DNA of 64,000 bases from Emticicia sp. 21SJ11W-3 (GTDB taxonomy: Bacteria > Bacteroidota > Bacteroidia > Cytophagales > Spirosomataceae): NCBI RefSeq assembly GCF_024138715.1, contig NZ_CP092074.1, forward strand, positions 1,612,001 through 1,676,000, read 5' to 3'. The notes below the pieces were generated by a model. It had not been told where the DNA came from. It was given only the letters and a program-made list of their open reading frames with translations, and searched no databases. The first letter of the stretch is position 1. Each line of letters starts with the position of its first letter. This document shows positions 53,817-62,747 of this stretch, one piece after another. The position numbers and the translations under genes are program-made.

Positions 53817-55054
53817 CTAAAAAACTATTCATTACAGGTGCAATTCTGATTGTAGGGGCCATCTTGATTATTTTCGGCATTAGCAGGTTATCTGCCCGTA
53901 GTAAAAAGTTTGATAAGTTTTTTACCGTAAGCCCGCATTCTTACAGGCCTTATGATTGTAAATTTTTTTATGATGAACTGGTGCGTAACTCCGGTGGCCG
54001 GTTCACTGAAAATGACCTGAGCTTTGAGAACAGCAACTACGGCATATTAGGCACTGCCAGAAATAGTTATGTGGTGGTTTCGCCATATTTTTATCCGTCC
54101 GGAAAAGACATCCACCAGCTTAAAAACTTTGCCGGTAGAGGGAATACGGTTTTTATAGCGGCATATAGCCTGTCAACCGAGCTTATCGATTCACTGTATT
54201 ATTCGCCCCACAGCGATATGGTGGGTTTGCTTTTTCCGCCTGCGCTAAAAGAGAGCCGCTGGTATATAAACTGGCACGAACAGAACAATACCACCACGCC
54301 TTACTATTTATGGGGGCATAAGCCAGCCACGGCTGTGCTAGACTCTGTATTTCTGCTCGGTGAAAACAGCGTTACTGCTATTGATACCCTGATAACCGAC
54401 GAAACCGGCCAGATACAAATGCTCGAGCTGACCTGTGGCGAAGGCCGCATTTTTCTGAGCAGCAACCCTATTCTTTTAAGCAACTATTTTTTGCTTTATA
54501 AAAATAACTATACGCTTTTCAATAAAATAGCAGAAAAGATAAATCTGAAAGAAAACAACATCATCTGGGACAATTATTACAACAGCAAGCCCGATGAAAA
54601 ACTAAATATAGGTAAAAGTAAAGTGTTGGAGGTAATCTTTAAAAATACGCCGTTGGTGTGGGCGTTTTATACCTTTCTGGCAGCTATTTTATTGTTTATA
54701 CTTATTTATTATCGTCGCATACAAAAACCGGTTCCGGTATATGTAATGCCCCGCAATACCAGCGAAACCTACATACAAACGGTAAGTGGTTTATACTGGC
54801 AGCAGCAAAATCATAAATCAATTGCCGATAAGGTTATTGCGCAGTTCTTCGAATACCTGCTGCAAAATTACCAGTTGCATCAGAAAGATTTTCAGGAAGC
54901 AACATTAGAGAAAATAAGCCGTAAAACCGGCCGTAGCCAGCAGGTAATCAACGAAGTTTACGAGGCAGTCGGTTCGGTCAGGTCTCAGGATGTAATCAGC
55001 AAAGAAAGCCTGATTAACCTTTACCAGAAAATTAACTCATTTTACCAGCAATAA
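53813..55054 (+). CDS. DUF4350-type membrane protein
   Basis: The 413-residue protein has a membrane helix at about 5-25, an extracytoplasmic DUF4350-like domain (45-240, with NTVFIAAYSLSTELIDSLYY and GEGRIFLSSNPILLSNYFLL), a second helix (about 278-300) and a cytoplasmic helical tail. DUF4350 proteins regularly accompany MoxR and DUF58 proteins. A related domain forms the second half of the GH105 protein at 5908-7824. The next gene begins 10 bp after the stop. Confidence 0.82.
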   Translation: MTKKLFITGAILIVGAILIIFGISRLSARSKKFDKFFTVSPHSYRPYDCKFFYDELVRNSGGRFTENDLSFENSNYGILGTARNSYVVVSPYFYPSGKDIHQLKNFAGRGNTVFIAAYSLSTELIDSLYYSPHSDMVGLLFPPALKESRWYINWHEQNNTTTPYYLWGHKPATAVLDSVFLLGENSVTAIDTLITDETGQIQMLELTCGEGRIFLSSNPILLSNYFLLYKNNYTLFNKIAEKINLKENNIIWDNYYNSKPDEKLNIGKSKVLEVIFKNTPLVWAFYTFLAAILLFILIYYRRIQKPVPVYVMPRNTSETYIQTVSGLYWQQQNHKSIADKVIAQFFEYLLQNYQLHQKDFQEATLEKISRKTGRSQQVINEVYEAVGSVRSQDVISKESLINLYQKINSFYQQ

Positions 55055-55064
55055 AGCATTAGTA

Positions 55065-56048
55065 ATGGAAAACGAAGAAGAAATCTTTAAAAATAGAATT
55101 GACCTGGCTGCGGTTACCAAAGCCGTTGACGACATCAAGCAAACGCTTAATCAGATTGTTTTCGGGCAGGAAGAAGTAATAGACCTGGTACTGATTGGCA
55201 TGCTGAGCGATGGCCACCTGCTGATAGAAGGGGTGCCGGGTGTAGCCAAAACCATGATGAGCAAGCTGCTGGGTAAAGTGCTGGATGTGTCGTTCAAGCG
55301 GATTCAGTTTACGCCAGACCTGATGCCGTCTGATGTGCTGGGAACCTCCGTTTTTAATCCTAAAACTCTCGATTTTGAATACAGACCAGGGCCGGTATTT
55401 GGTAATATCGTGCTGATTGATGAAATAAACCGGGCTCCGGCCAAAACGCAGGCAGCCCTGTTTGAACTGATGGAAGAACGCCAGATAACCATTGACGGCC
55501 ATACGTACCTGATGGACTCGCCGTTTGTGGTACTGGCAACCCAGAACCCGATAGAGCAGGAGGGAACCTACCGCCTGCCTGAGGCACAGCTTGACCGTTT
55601 CCTGTTTAAAATCAATATCGGGTACCCATCGCCTGAGCATGAAGTGCAAATGCTGAAACGCTTCAATTATAACACCTATCATGACCTGCTCAATGGCCTT
55701 CAACCGGTTTTAAATAAAGCGGTATTAACCGAATTGCGTCAGCTGGTAAGGCAGGTAATAATTGAAGACAACCTTCTGAAATACATAACGTTGCTTATTC
55801 AGGCAACCAGAAACAATAAATTGCTTGAGCTGGGCGCTTCTCCTCGTGCTTCTGTGGCCTTAATGCTGGCCTCAAAAGCCAGGGCGGCCTTGTCTGGCAG
55901 AGATTTTGTAATACCCGAAGACGTAAAAAGCATGGCAAAACCTACGCTGCGCCACCGGGTTATACTAACACCCGATGCCGAAATGGAGGGTGTTAATGAA
56001 GATGAAGTATTAGACAACCTGTTCTCTAAAGTTGAGATTCCGCGCTGA
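55065..56048 (+). CDS. MoxR-family AAA ATPase
   Basis: The 327-residue AAA+ protein has Walker A GVPGVAKTMM (an alanine where many ATPases have glycine, usual in MoxR), Walker B VLIDEINRAPAKTQ, sensor 1 VLATQNPIEQEGTYRLPEAQ and the lid region ELGASPRASVALM. MoxR proteins act as chaperone-like assembly or activation factors for partners with VWA domains. The DUF58 gene begins in a 1-base overlap with its stop. Confidence 0.96.
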   Translation: MENEEEIFKNRIDLAAVTKAVDDIKQTLNQIVFGQEEVIDLVLIGMLSDGHLLIEGVPGVAKTMMSKLLGKVLDVSFKRIQFTPDLMPSDVLGTSVFNPKTLDFEYRPGPVFGNIVLIDEINRAPAKTQAALFELMEERQITIDGHTYLMDSPFVVLATQNPIEQEGTYRLPEAQLDRFLFKINIGYPSPEHEVQMLKRFNYNTYHDLLNGLQPVLNKAVLTELRQLVRQVIIEDNLLKYITLLIQATRNNKLLELGASPRASVALMLASKARAALSGRDFVIPEDVKSMAKPTLRHRVILTPDAEMEGVNEDEVLDNLFSKVEIPR

Positions 56049-57382
56049 TGAACTTCTTTCAATCGTTTTATCTTACGTCACGAACATTCATGGTTCTGGG
56101 TATCTGCATCGCTCTTTTTTCAGTAGGGCTGGTGTTTACGCCTGCCTTTGTGCTGGGGCAGCTACTGTTGTGGCTGCTCATGATAGCAGTGCTGGCCGAA
56201 ACCATCATGCTTTACAGTAAGCAGCAGTTAATTACCAGCACCAGAATTTTACCAAACAGATTGAGCAACGGCGACGAGAACCAGATTGAGCTTCAGTTAA
56301 AAAACTATGTCAATTCGCCTTTAAACCTGACCATCTACGAAGATTTACCAGACCTGCTGCAACTAAGAACCTGGAATCTGAAGCTGTCTTTAAATAAACT
56401 GGCACAGCACAAAGCTATTTATAAAGTAAGACCCACACAAAGGGGCATTTACACCTGGGAACACACCCATGTTTTGTGTAGCGTATCTTTTCTGGCTTTT
56501 ACTGCCCGCAAAATGAAGTTCGAGGGGCTGTCGTCTGTCAGCTGTTATCCGTCTTTTGAGCAGTTCAAGAAATTGCCTATTCATGCGCTTACCAGCAGCT
56601 ACGCTGAAACCAATACCACCCATATTCGTAAAATAGGGCAGAGCCTTGAGTTTGAGCAGATAAAAGACTATATAAGCGGCGACAACTACCGGCACATTAA
56701 CTGGAAAGCCAGCGCCAAGCAGGGGCGGCTGATGCTGAACCAGTATCAGGCAGAACGCAGCCAGGATATTTATATAGTAATAGACATGGGCCGCAGCATG
56801 AAAATGCCATTTAAACAGCAAACCCTGCTCGACTACGCCATTAACGGCACCATTGCCCTTACGAAGTCAATATTAGATGTAAAAGATAAGGCAGGGCTGA
56901 TAACTTTCTCGTCAAAGAACTGTTCATACCTGCCTGCCAGAAGCGAGTACAAGCAGTTTGGGATAGTTAATGACCAACTGTATAATCTGACGACGGATTT
57001 CCTGGAGTCAGACTTTGAGCGGCTTTATAAATTCGTTCGGGTAAAGGTAAGGCAAAGGAGCCTGCTGATAATTTTCACCAACTTTGACTCCATCAATAGT
57101 CTGAAGCGAAACCTCCAGTACCTGAAAGCCATTGCCAAGTACCACCTGGTGCTGGTGGTGTTTTTTGAAAATACCGAGATTGTAGAACTGGTAAGCGAAC
57201 CAGCCGGTAACCTACGCGATATTTATACCAAAACCATTGGCAAGCATTTCCTGAGCCAGAACCACCTGATTTTAAAAGAACTGGTAAAAGCCGGTATTCA
57301 GGGTTTAATTACCCAGCCGCATTTGTTGAGCATTTCAGCCATCAACAAGTATATCCAGATTAAAAAGAAACAAATGATTTAA
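56048..57382 (+). CDS. DUF58 protein with VWA-like domain
   Basis: The 444-residue protein has two N-terminal membrane helices (about 14-34 and 36-56), the DUF58 motif EFEQIKDYISGDNYRHINWK (about residues 195-220) and a von Willebrand A-like domain from about residue 240 with the altered MIDAS VIDMGRSM. It is the usual partner of MoxR. The cluster may maintain the cell envelope, as MoxR/DUF58 loci in other bacteria, but its role is not established. Confidence 0.92.
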   Translation: MNFFQSFYLTSRTFMVLGICIALFSVGLVFTPAFVLGQLLLWLLMIAVLAETIMLYSKQQLITSTRILPNRLSNGDENQIELQLKNYVNSPLNLTIYEDLPDLLQLRTWNLKLSLNKLAQHKAIYKVRPTQRGIYTWEHTHVLCSVSFLAFTARKMKFEGLSSVSCYPSFEQFKKLPIHALTSSYAETNTTHIRKIGQSLEFEQIKDYISGDNYRHINWKASAKQGRLMLNQYQAERSQDIYIVIDMGRSMKMPFKQQTLLDYAINGTIALTKSILDVKDKAGLITFSSKNCSYLPARSEYKQFGIVNDQLYNLTTDFLESDFERLYKFVRVKVRQRSLLIIFTNFDSINSLKRNLQYLKAIAKYHLVLVVFFENTEIVELVSEPAGNLRDIYTKTIGKHFLSQNHLILKELVKAGIQGLITQPHLLSISAINKYIQIKKKQMI

Positions 57383-57416
57383 TAACCGATTTAATAACCC
57401 TAAATTCTATTTCAAA

Positions 57417-57797
57417 ATGTTTAAAGCCCCTTTTTCGTTTGAAGGCCGCATCCGTAGAACAGAGTACGGTCTAAGTATTATTATCTCTACTTTTGCTCTT
57501 ATGATTGTTGGTACCATCGCTTCAATGCTGCTTACAGCCATACCTGCCATGGGCTTTTTAATGTGGATTCTGGCATTGATACCTCTTACATGGTTTGGCT
57601 GGGCTCAGAACGCCAAGCGTTGCCACGACCTGGGTAATAGCGGCTGGTTTCAGTTGATTCCGTTGTATGGGTTATGGTTGTTATTTCAGGATAGCGATTA
57701 CGGCGTAAACCAGTATGGCTTAAACCCGAAAGGGCTTGGCAATGACGAGGGCTATGACGAGCAGATTAATGAAATAGGCAAATCGTTAGAGCAATAG
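57417..57797 (+). CDS. DUF805 membrane protein
   Basis: The 126-residue protein starts FSFEGRIRRTEYGLSIIIST, has three hydrophobic helices and the family motif NAKRCHDLGNSGWFQLIPLY. DUF805 proteins are small inner-membrane proteins of unknown role. It is 34 bp after the DUF58 gene and is closed by a terminator, so it may be the last gene of the cluster. Confidence 0.92.
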   Translation: MFKAPFSFEGRIRRTEYGLSIIISTFALMIVGTIASMLLTAIPAMGFLMWILALIPLTWFGWAQNAKRCHDLGNSGWFQLIPLYGLWLLFQDSDYGVNQYGLNPKGLGNDEGYDEQINEIGKSLEQ

Positions 57798-57800
57798 AAT

Positions 57801-57836
57801 AAAAATGGAGCTACCGCAATGGTGGCTCCATTTTTT
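57801..57836. terminator. Terminator after DUF805 gene
   Basis: A 15-bp stem (AAAAATGGAGCTACC with GGTGGCTCCATTTTT, one wobble) and a 5-nt loop end in six T residues. It begins 3 bp after the DUF805 stop and lies 20 bp from the convergent ROK gene stop. Confidence 0.92.
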
Positions 57837-57855
57837 CTGGCAGTTCATCTAAATC

Positions 57856-58770
57856 TCAATACCCTCTCACCAACTCAGCTGCGCCAAATACCCCTGCGCT
57901 GTCGCCCAGTTTGGGTTTCAGGAAAGGTGTTTCAACTACCCGGCTGTTGAAAATCCAGTTTTTCAGTTCTTCGGGGCCTTCGGTATAAATCTCGTCAATG
58001 TTACCTACACCGCCACCAATTACAATGGCATCGGGGTCAATTACATTGATAATATAAGAAATGGCTTTCCCGAACGATTTCACCAGATACTGCAAAGTTT
58101 GCGTAGCATGTGGGTCTGTACCGGCCAGATGCAACTGGTAAATCTCTTTCATGGTTAGTGTTTTGCCACTTATTTTGGTATAATACCGCTGCAACGACGG
58201 CCCGCTGAAAACGGTTTCATTACAACCCTTTTTGCCACAGTAGCAATCGTAGCCGTCTTCTTCCAACACATTATGGCCCCATTCGCCGCCAATGCCGTGT
58301 CTGCCGTTCAGCACCTGGCCGTTTATTACTACTCCACCGCCTACACCTGTACCCATAATAATACCAAACACCACTTTGGCATCTGGCACTACGTCTTTCA
58401 CAATACCCATAGTGGCTTCGGCCAGTGCAAAGCAGTTGGCATCGTTGGCAATTTCAATAGGTACACCAATGGCTTTTTCTATGTCTTTCTTCATAAATTG
58501 CCCGTTCATGCAGGTGGTGTTGCAGTTTTTCATGGTTTGTGTACTCGGGTCTAAAGCCCCCGGAGTACTGAAACCCACCGCTACCGGTGCCAGGCCTGTT
58601 TCTTCCTTCAGTAAATTAATCAGCCGGGCAATCTGGCTGATGATATGCGCATAGCCCTCATGCGCCTCTGTCGGAATCCTCTTTCTTAATAAAACTTCGT
58701 TGGTATCGGCGTTCATTACTACGCCTTCAATTTTGGTACCGCCCAGGTCTACGCCCCAAAGTGTTTTCAT
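57856..58770 (-). CDS. ROK-family sugar kinase
   Basis: The 304-residue protein begins MKTLWGVDLGGTKIEGVVM (phosphate-binding motif), has VGGGVVINGQVLNGRHGIGG, the zinc motif CYCGKKGCNE and AIVIGGGVGNIDEIY. These mark a ROK glucokinase or related hexokinase. The ATG at 58770 was chosen because it starts directly before the motif; 17 further codons upstream look unused. The 147-bp upstream gap includes ATTAACAT twice, 11 bp apart. Sugar specificity is not certain. Confidence 0.92.
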   Translation of the reverse strand: MKTLWGVDLGGTKIEGVVMNADTNEVLLRKRIPTEAHEGYAHIISQIARLINLLKEETGLAPVAVGFSTPGALDPSTQTMKNCNTTCMNGQFMKKDIEKAIGVPIEIANDANCFALAEATMGIVKDVVPDAKVVFGIIMGTGVGGGVVINGQVLNGRHGIGGEWGHNVLEEDGYDCYCGKKGCNETVFSGPSLQRYYTKISGKTLTMKEIYQLHLAGTDPHATQTLQYLVKSFGKAISYIINVIDPDAIVIGGGVGNIDEIYTEGPEELKNWIFNSRVVETPFLKPKLGDSAGVFGAAELVRGY

Positions 58771-58917
58771 TTTTTTTGCTTCTGTTATAAGGGAAAAACG
58801 CCATTCAAATGTCATTAACATGTTATTAACATATTAGCAGACAACTATACGCAAACATATAGCATCTAAGAGTTAAAGACAAAAAAAACATAGAAAAAGC
58901 TAAAAATCGTATTACGT

Positions 58918-59637
58918 ATGAAACGCACCCTGATGTTTATCGGCATAATCCTTTTGGGAGTAACAGGATTATCTTCTTGCAATATTTATTATGACGACCC
59001 CGGCACCGGAATCATCGCAACCGAGTTCCGTCGGGCCGGATACTTCAACCGCATTGAACTCAATGTAGCCGCTGAGGTAATTCTGACCCAGGGCCCTGCC
59101 CGTGACATAAAAATTGAAGCAGAAAACAACATTATCCCCCGTATTGTTACCCGTATCAGCGGTAATACCCTTATTATAGACAGCAACGGGGGCTGGTATA
59201 GCAACAATAAGGTAAAAATCTGGATTCAGACACCCGACGTGTACGGCATCTATGTGTCAAGCAGTGGCCGGGTGGTGAGCGACAACAAGATTTTCGGCAA
59301 AAACATTGAGCTGCTGCTGTCGGGCAGCGGGCTGATTGACGTAGCCACCGACATGACCGGCGACGTAGATGCCGAAATTGGCGGCTCGGGGCTGATATAT
59401 CTGGAAGGTGATACCCGCAACGCCATTTATACCCTGACAGGCAGCGGAAAAATAGAAGCCTTTGGCCTGCGTGCCGACAACACCGATGTGCAGATTAATG
59501 GCTCGGGCCGTTGCGAAACCACCGCTTACAATTACCTGGATGTGTACATTGCAGGCAGCGGAATTGTGTGGTTCAGGGGTGCGCCCAGAATCAGCCACCG
59601 CATCAGCGGTTCGGGTAAAATAATAGATGCCAACTAA
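58918..59637 (+). CDS. DUF2807 (head GIN domain) lipoprotein
   Basis: The 239-residue protein has a lipoprotein signal with C21 (VTGLSSC). A right-handed beta-structure follows, with recurring G-S-G units (LLSGSGLIDV, GGSGLIYLEG, TGSGKIEAFG, NGSGRCETTA, AGSGIVWFRG, SGSGKIID). Such repeats define the DUF2807 / autotransporter-adhesin head domain. The protein is probably anchored to the outer membrane; its role is not known. It is alone on its transcript and followed by a terminator. Confidence 0.92.
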   Translation: MKRTLMFIGIILLGVTGLSSCNIYYDDPGTGIIATEFRRAGYFNRIELNVAAEVILTQGPARDIKIEAENNIIPRIVTRISGNTLIIDSNGGWYSNNKVKIWIQTPDVYGIYVSSSGRVVSDNKIFGKNIELLLSGSGLIDVATDMTGDVDAEIGGSGLIYLEGDTRNAIYTLTGSGKIEAFGLRADNTDVQINGSGRCETTAYNYLDVYIAGSGIVWFRGAPRISHRISGSGKIIDAN

Positions 59638-59670
59638 TTACCCTTTTGCCCTGTAACCTATCCTGAACAG

Positions 59671-59704
59671 CCTGCATTTCCCGAAAGAGAGTGCAGGTTT
59701 TTTT
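59671..59704 (+). terminator. Terminator after the DUF2807 gene
   Basis: CCTGCA and TGCAGG with a 15-nt loop are followed by seven T residues, 33 bp after the stop. Confidence 0.75.
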
Positions 59705-59851
59705 ATAGCCCGCCCAGGTGCAGATTCAGCAAAAAATCAGTAATTTTGCATTCTTTTTTATAATTGGAGAGATTACACGAAAGATTGCCGGATAACCGAT
59801 TGGAACCACCGGAGAAACATAAAAGATGTATTGACAGACCACCAGATAAGT

Positions 59852-62482
59852 ATGATAAGCAAAACCTACAATCCGACAGAAATAGAAGACAAGTGGTATC
59901 AGTACTGGACTGAGAACAAATTCTTTAGTTCAAAACCAAACCCCGACAAAGAGCCTTACTGTATCGTTATTCCTCCGCCAAACGTTACGGGCGTGTTGCA
60001 CATGGGCCACATGCTCAACAATACCATACAGGATGTGCTCACACGTAAGGCCAGAATGGAAGGCAAAGAAGCCTGCTGGGTGCCGGGTACCGACCACGCC
60101 TCTATTGCCACCGAAGCCAAGGTTGTAGCCATGCTGAAAGAAAAAGGCATCAACAAAAGTGATTTGTCTCGTGAAGAATTTCTGAAATACTGCTGGGAAT
60201 GGACAGAGAAATACGGCGGAATCATCTTGCAGCAATTACGTAAACTGGGGGCATCTTGCGACTGGGACCGTACCCGTTTTACCATGGAACCCAGCCTGTA
60301 TGATGCCGTAATTGAGGTTTTTGTTGACCTGTATAACAAAGGTGAGATTTACCGCGGATACAGAATGGTAAACTGGGACCCACAGGCCAAAACTACGGTG
60401 TCGGACGAAGAGGTTATCATGAAGGATATTCAGCAAAAGCTGGTGTATATCCGCTATGATGGCGATGCCGGAAGCATTACCATTGCCACCGTTCGCCCTG
60501 AAACCATCATGGCCGATGCCGCCATTTGTGTGAACCCCGAAGATGAGCGTTACCAACACCTCATAGGCACGAAAGTGAGAATACCGCTCATAAACCGCGA
60601 AATCAGCATTATTGCTGATGAATACGTAACCGTTGACTTCGGTACAGGAGCCTTGAAGGTAACCCCTGCACACGACCAGAACGACTACGCCCTTGGCCAG
60701 AAACATAATCTGGAAGTGATTGATATACTAACCGATGACGGTAAACTGAACGAACGGGCGAAGATTCTGGTAGGTGAAGACCGCTTTGTGGCGCGTAAGA
60801 AGATCATCAAATTGCTGGAAGAATCGGGCAATCTGGAGAAAGTGGAAGACTATAAATCAACCGTTGGTACTTCAGAACGCACCGGAGCCGTAATAGAGCC
60901 GAAGGTTTCGTTACAGTGGTTCCTGAAAATGAAAGATTTGTCGGAGCCTGCGCTGAAAAACGTAATGGACGATACGATTCAGTTTATACCTCCCAAATTC
61001 AAGAATACCTACAAGTATTGGATGGAGAACGTGCGCGACTGGTGTATCAGCCGTCAGCTTTGGTGGGGGCATCGGATTCCCGCCTATTATATGCCCGACG
61101 GCACCTGTATAGTGGCCGCCAGCAAGCAGGAAGCCCTGAAAATAGCCCGCAACAAATACCAGTTGTTTGCCCTGAGCGAGCAGGATTTAACCCAGGACGA
61201 AGACGTGCTGGATACCTGGTTCAGCTCGTGGTTATGGCCGATGTCGGTTTTTGATGCCTTCAAAAATCCTGATAATGAAGATATTAAATACTATTACCCA
61301 ACCAACGACCTGGTAACTGCCCCCGAGATTCTGTTCTTCTGGGTAGCGCGTATGATAATTGCCGGGTATGAGTACCGCGGTATCTATCCGTTTAAGAATG
61401 TGTACCTGACGGGTATCGTGCGCGATAATCAGGGGCGCAAGATGTCGAAATCATTAGGTAACTCGCCCGACCCACTCGATTTGATTGAAAAATACGGAGC
61501 CGACGGCGTTCGTACGGGTATGCTGTTCAGTTCACCGGCCGGTAATGACCTGCTGTATGATGAAAAACTGATTCAGCAGGGCCGTAATTTCAACAACAAG
61601 ATATGGAATGCGTTCAGGCTGATAGAAGGCTGGGAGGTAGCCGAAACCGCCGACCAGAACCCTGCTTCGGCCAAAGCTGTTGAATGGTTTAACTCGAGGC
61701 TGAATAAGGTAGTGGCCGAGGCGCTTGACCATTACAGCAAGTTCAGGATGTCTGATGCCCTGATGAGTACCTATAACGTTATCTGGGACGATTTCTGCGG
61801 GCAGTATCTGGAAATGATTAAGCCGGCCTACGTAGATGGCAAGAGCTTACCGATTGACCGCCAAACCTACAACGCCACGCTTGAGATATTTGATGCCCTG
61901 ATGCGCCTGGCGCATCCGTGGATGCCGTTTATTACCGAAGAAATCTGGCAGAACATTAAACCCAGAGCTGATAAAGACTCTATCTGTATCGCACCGTTCC
62001 CAACTGCCGGAGCAGTAGATGAAGAGATTCTGGCCGATTTTGATATCCTGACGGAAATCATCACCACAGTCCGTAACACCCGTAATGCCAAGCAGATATC
62101 GCCTAAAGAGGCATTGCCATTGGCTGTTAAAACGGGTAATCAGGCACGTTATGAAGCATTGGCAGGCTTGATACAAAAGCTGGGCAATATTTCAGAAATC
62201 CGTTATGTGAGCGATAAAACAGATGGTATCAGCTTTGTAATTAAAGGCGACGAATTTACGATTGACCTGGGCTCAAACATGGATGTAGAGGCCGAAAAAG
62301 CCAACCTGCAAAAAGAGCTGGAGTACACCCGGGGCTTTAAGAAATCAACCGAAGCCAAGTTGGCCAACGAGCGTTTCGTACAAAATGCCAAGCCTGAAAT
62401 TATAGAAAAAGAACGCCAGAAACTAGCCGATGCCGACGCCAAAATCAAGGCTTTGGAAGAGGCTTTGGTGAAGTTGGGGTAG
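59852..62482 (+). CDS. valS: Valyl-tRNA synthetase
   Basis: The 876-residue class I synthetase has HMGH (VTGVLHMGHMLNNT, near residue 53) in place of HIGH, the CP1 editing domain (ATVRPETIMADAAI, GTGALKVTPAHDQNDYALG), the KMSKS loop (GRKMSKSLGNSPDPL, near 530) and the C-terminal coiled coil (KANLQKELEYTRGFKKSTEA). It charges tRNA-Val. The ATG at 59852 was chosen (MISKTYNPTEIEDKW); the frame extends to a TTG 21 bases upstream. Its promoter should lie in the 150-bp gap after the DUF2807 terminator. Confidence 0.98.
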   Translation: MISKTYNPTEIEDKWYQYWTENKFFSSKPNPDKEPYCIVIPPPNVTGVLHMGHMLNNTIQDVLTRKARMEGKEACWVPGTDHASIATEAKVVAMLKEKGINKSDLSREEFLKYCWEWTEKYGGIILQQLRKLGASCDWDRTRFTMEPSLYDAVIEVFVDLYNKGEIYRGYRMVNWDPQAKTTVSDEEVIMKDIQQKLVYIRYDGDAGSITIATVRPETIMADAAICVNPEDERYQHLIGTKVRIPLINREISIIADEYVTVDFGTGALKVTPAHDQNDYALGQKHNLEVIDILTDDGKLNERAKILVGEDRFVARKKIIKLLEESGNLEKVEDYKSTVGTSERTGAVIEPKVSLQWFLKMKDLSEPALKNVMDDTIQFIPPKFKNTYKYWMENVRDWCISRQLWWGHRIPAYYMPDGTCIVAASKQEALKIARNKYQLFALSEQDLTQDEDVLDTWFSSWLWPMSVFDAFKNPDNEDIKYYYPTNDLVTAPEILFFWVARMIIAGYEYRGIYPFKNVYLTGIVRDNQGRKMSKSLGNSPDPLDLIEKYGADGVRTGMLFSSPAGNDLLYDEKLIQQGRNFNNKIWNAFRLIEGWEVAETADQNPASAKAVEWFNSRLNKVVAEALDHYSKFRMSDALMSTYNVIWDDFCGQYLEMIKPAYVDGKSLPIDRQTYNATLEIFDALMRLAHPWMPFITEEIWQNIKPRADKDSICIAPFPTAGAVDEEILADFDILTEIITTVRNTRNAKQISPKEALPLAVKTGNQARYEALAGLIQKLGNISEIRYVSDKTDGISFVIKGDEFTIDLGSNMDVEAEKANLQKELEYTRGFKKSTEAKLANERFVQNAKPEIIEKERQKLADADAKIKALEEALVKLG

Positions 62483-62512
62483 ATAAATTACAGCATAAAA
62501 AAGAGGTTTAGC

Positions 62513-62547
62513 AAGCGGTCGGGATTGATATTCCGGCCGCTTTTTTT
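62513..62547 (+). terminator. Terminator of valS
   Basis: AAGCGGTCGGGA and TTCCGGCCGCTT pair with one wobble around a 6-nt loop and are followed by T residues, 30 bp after the stop. Confidence 0.88.
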
Positions 62548-62553
62548 ATCAGT

Positions 62554-62576
62554 TTATCCACAAAAAATCTTTTGTG
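62554..62576. repeat. DnaA-box-like nonamer with overlapping inverted repeat
   Basis: TTATCCACA (62554-62562) equals the E. coli DnaA box consensus. CACAAAA and TTTTGTG (62559-62576) form an overlapping 7-bp inverted repeat. A single 9-mer is expected about once in two windows of this size by chance, so its meaning depends on the RepA-like gene 170 bp away. The rest of 62577-62747 is AT-rich and shows no other element. Confidence 0.35.
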
Positions 62577-62747
62577 TTTTGCAAAAATAAATCAGCAAAA
62601 AAGCATAAATTTATAGACAGCAACAAGTGCCAGATAATGGCTTTGTAGATGCTTTATTGGCTAGATAATAATCACTTACTGCTCATTCTGACCCTAAAAT
62701 GATACGACGGTGAGTTTATTTTTTGTTTTACTATATTTTTTTGTTTG

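Noticed and set aside
55059-55703. Long open frame (214 codons) on the minus strand inside the MoxR gene
   Set aside because: It lies fully over the clearly conserved MoxR ATPase gene, has no recognisable domain and is explained by codon bias of the opposite strand.
62554-62562. DnaA box TTATCCACA as proof of a replication origin
   Set aside because: One exact nonamer is expected by chance about every second window of this size; it was kept only as supporting context for the RepA-like gene.
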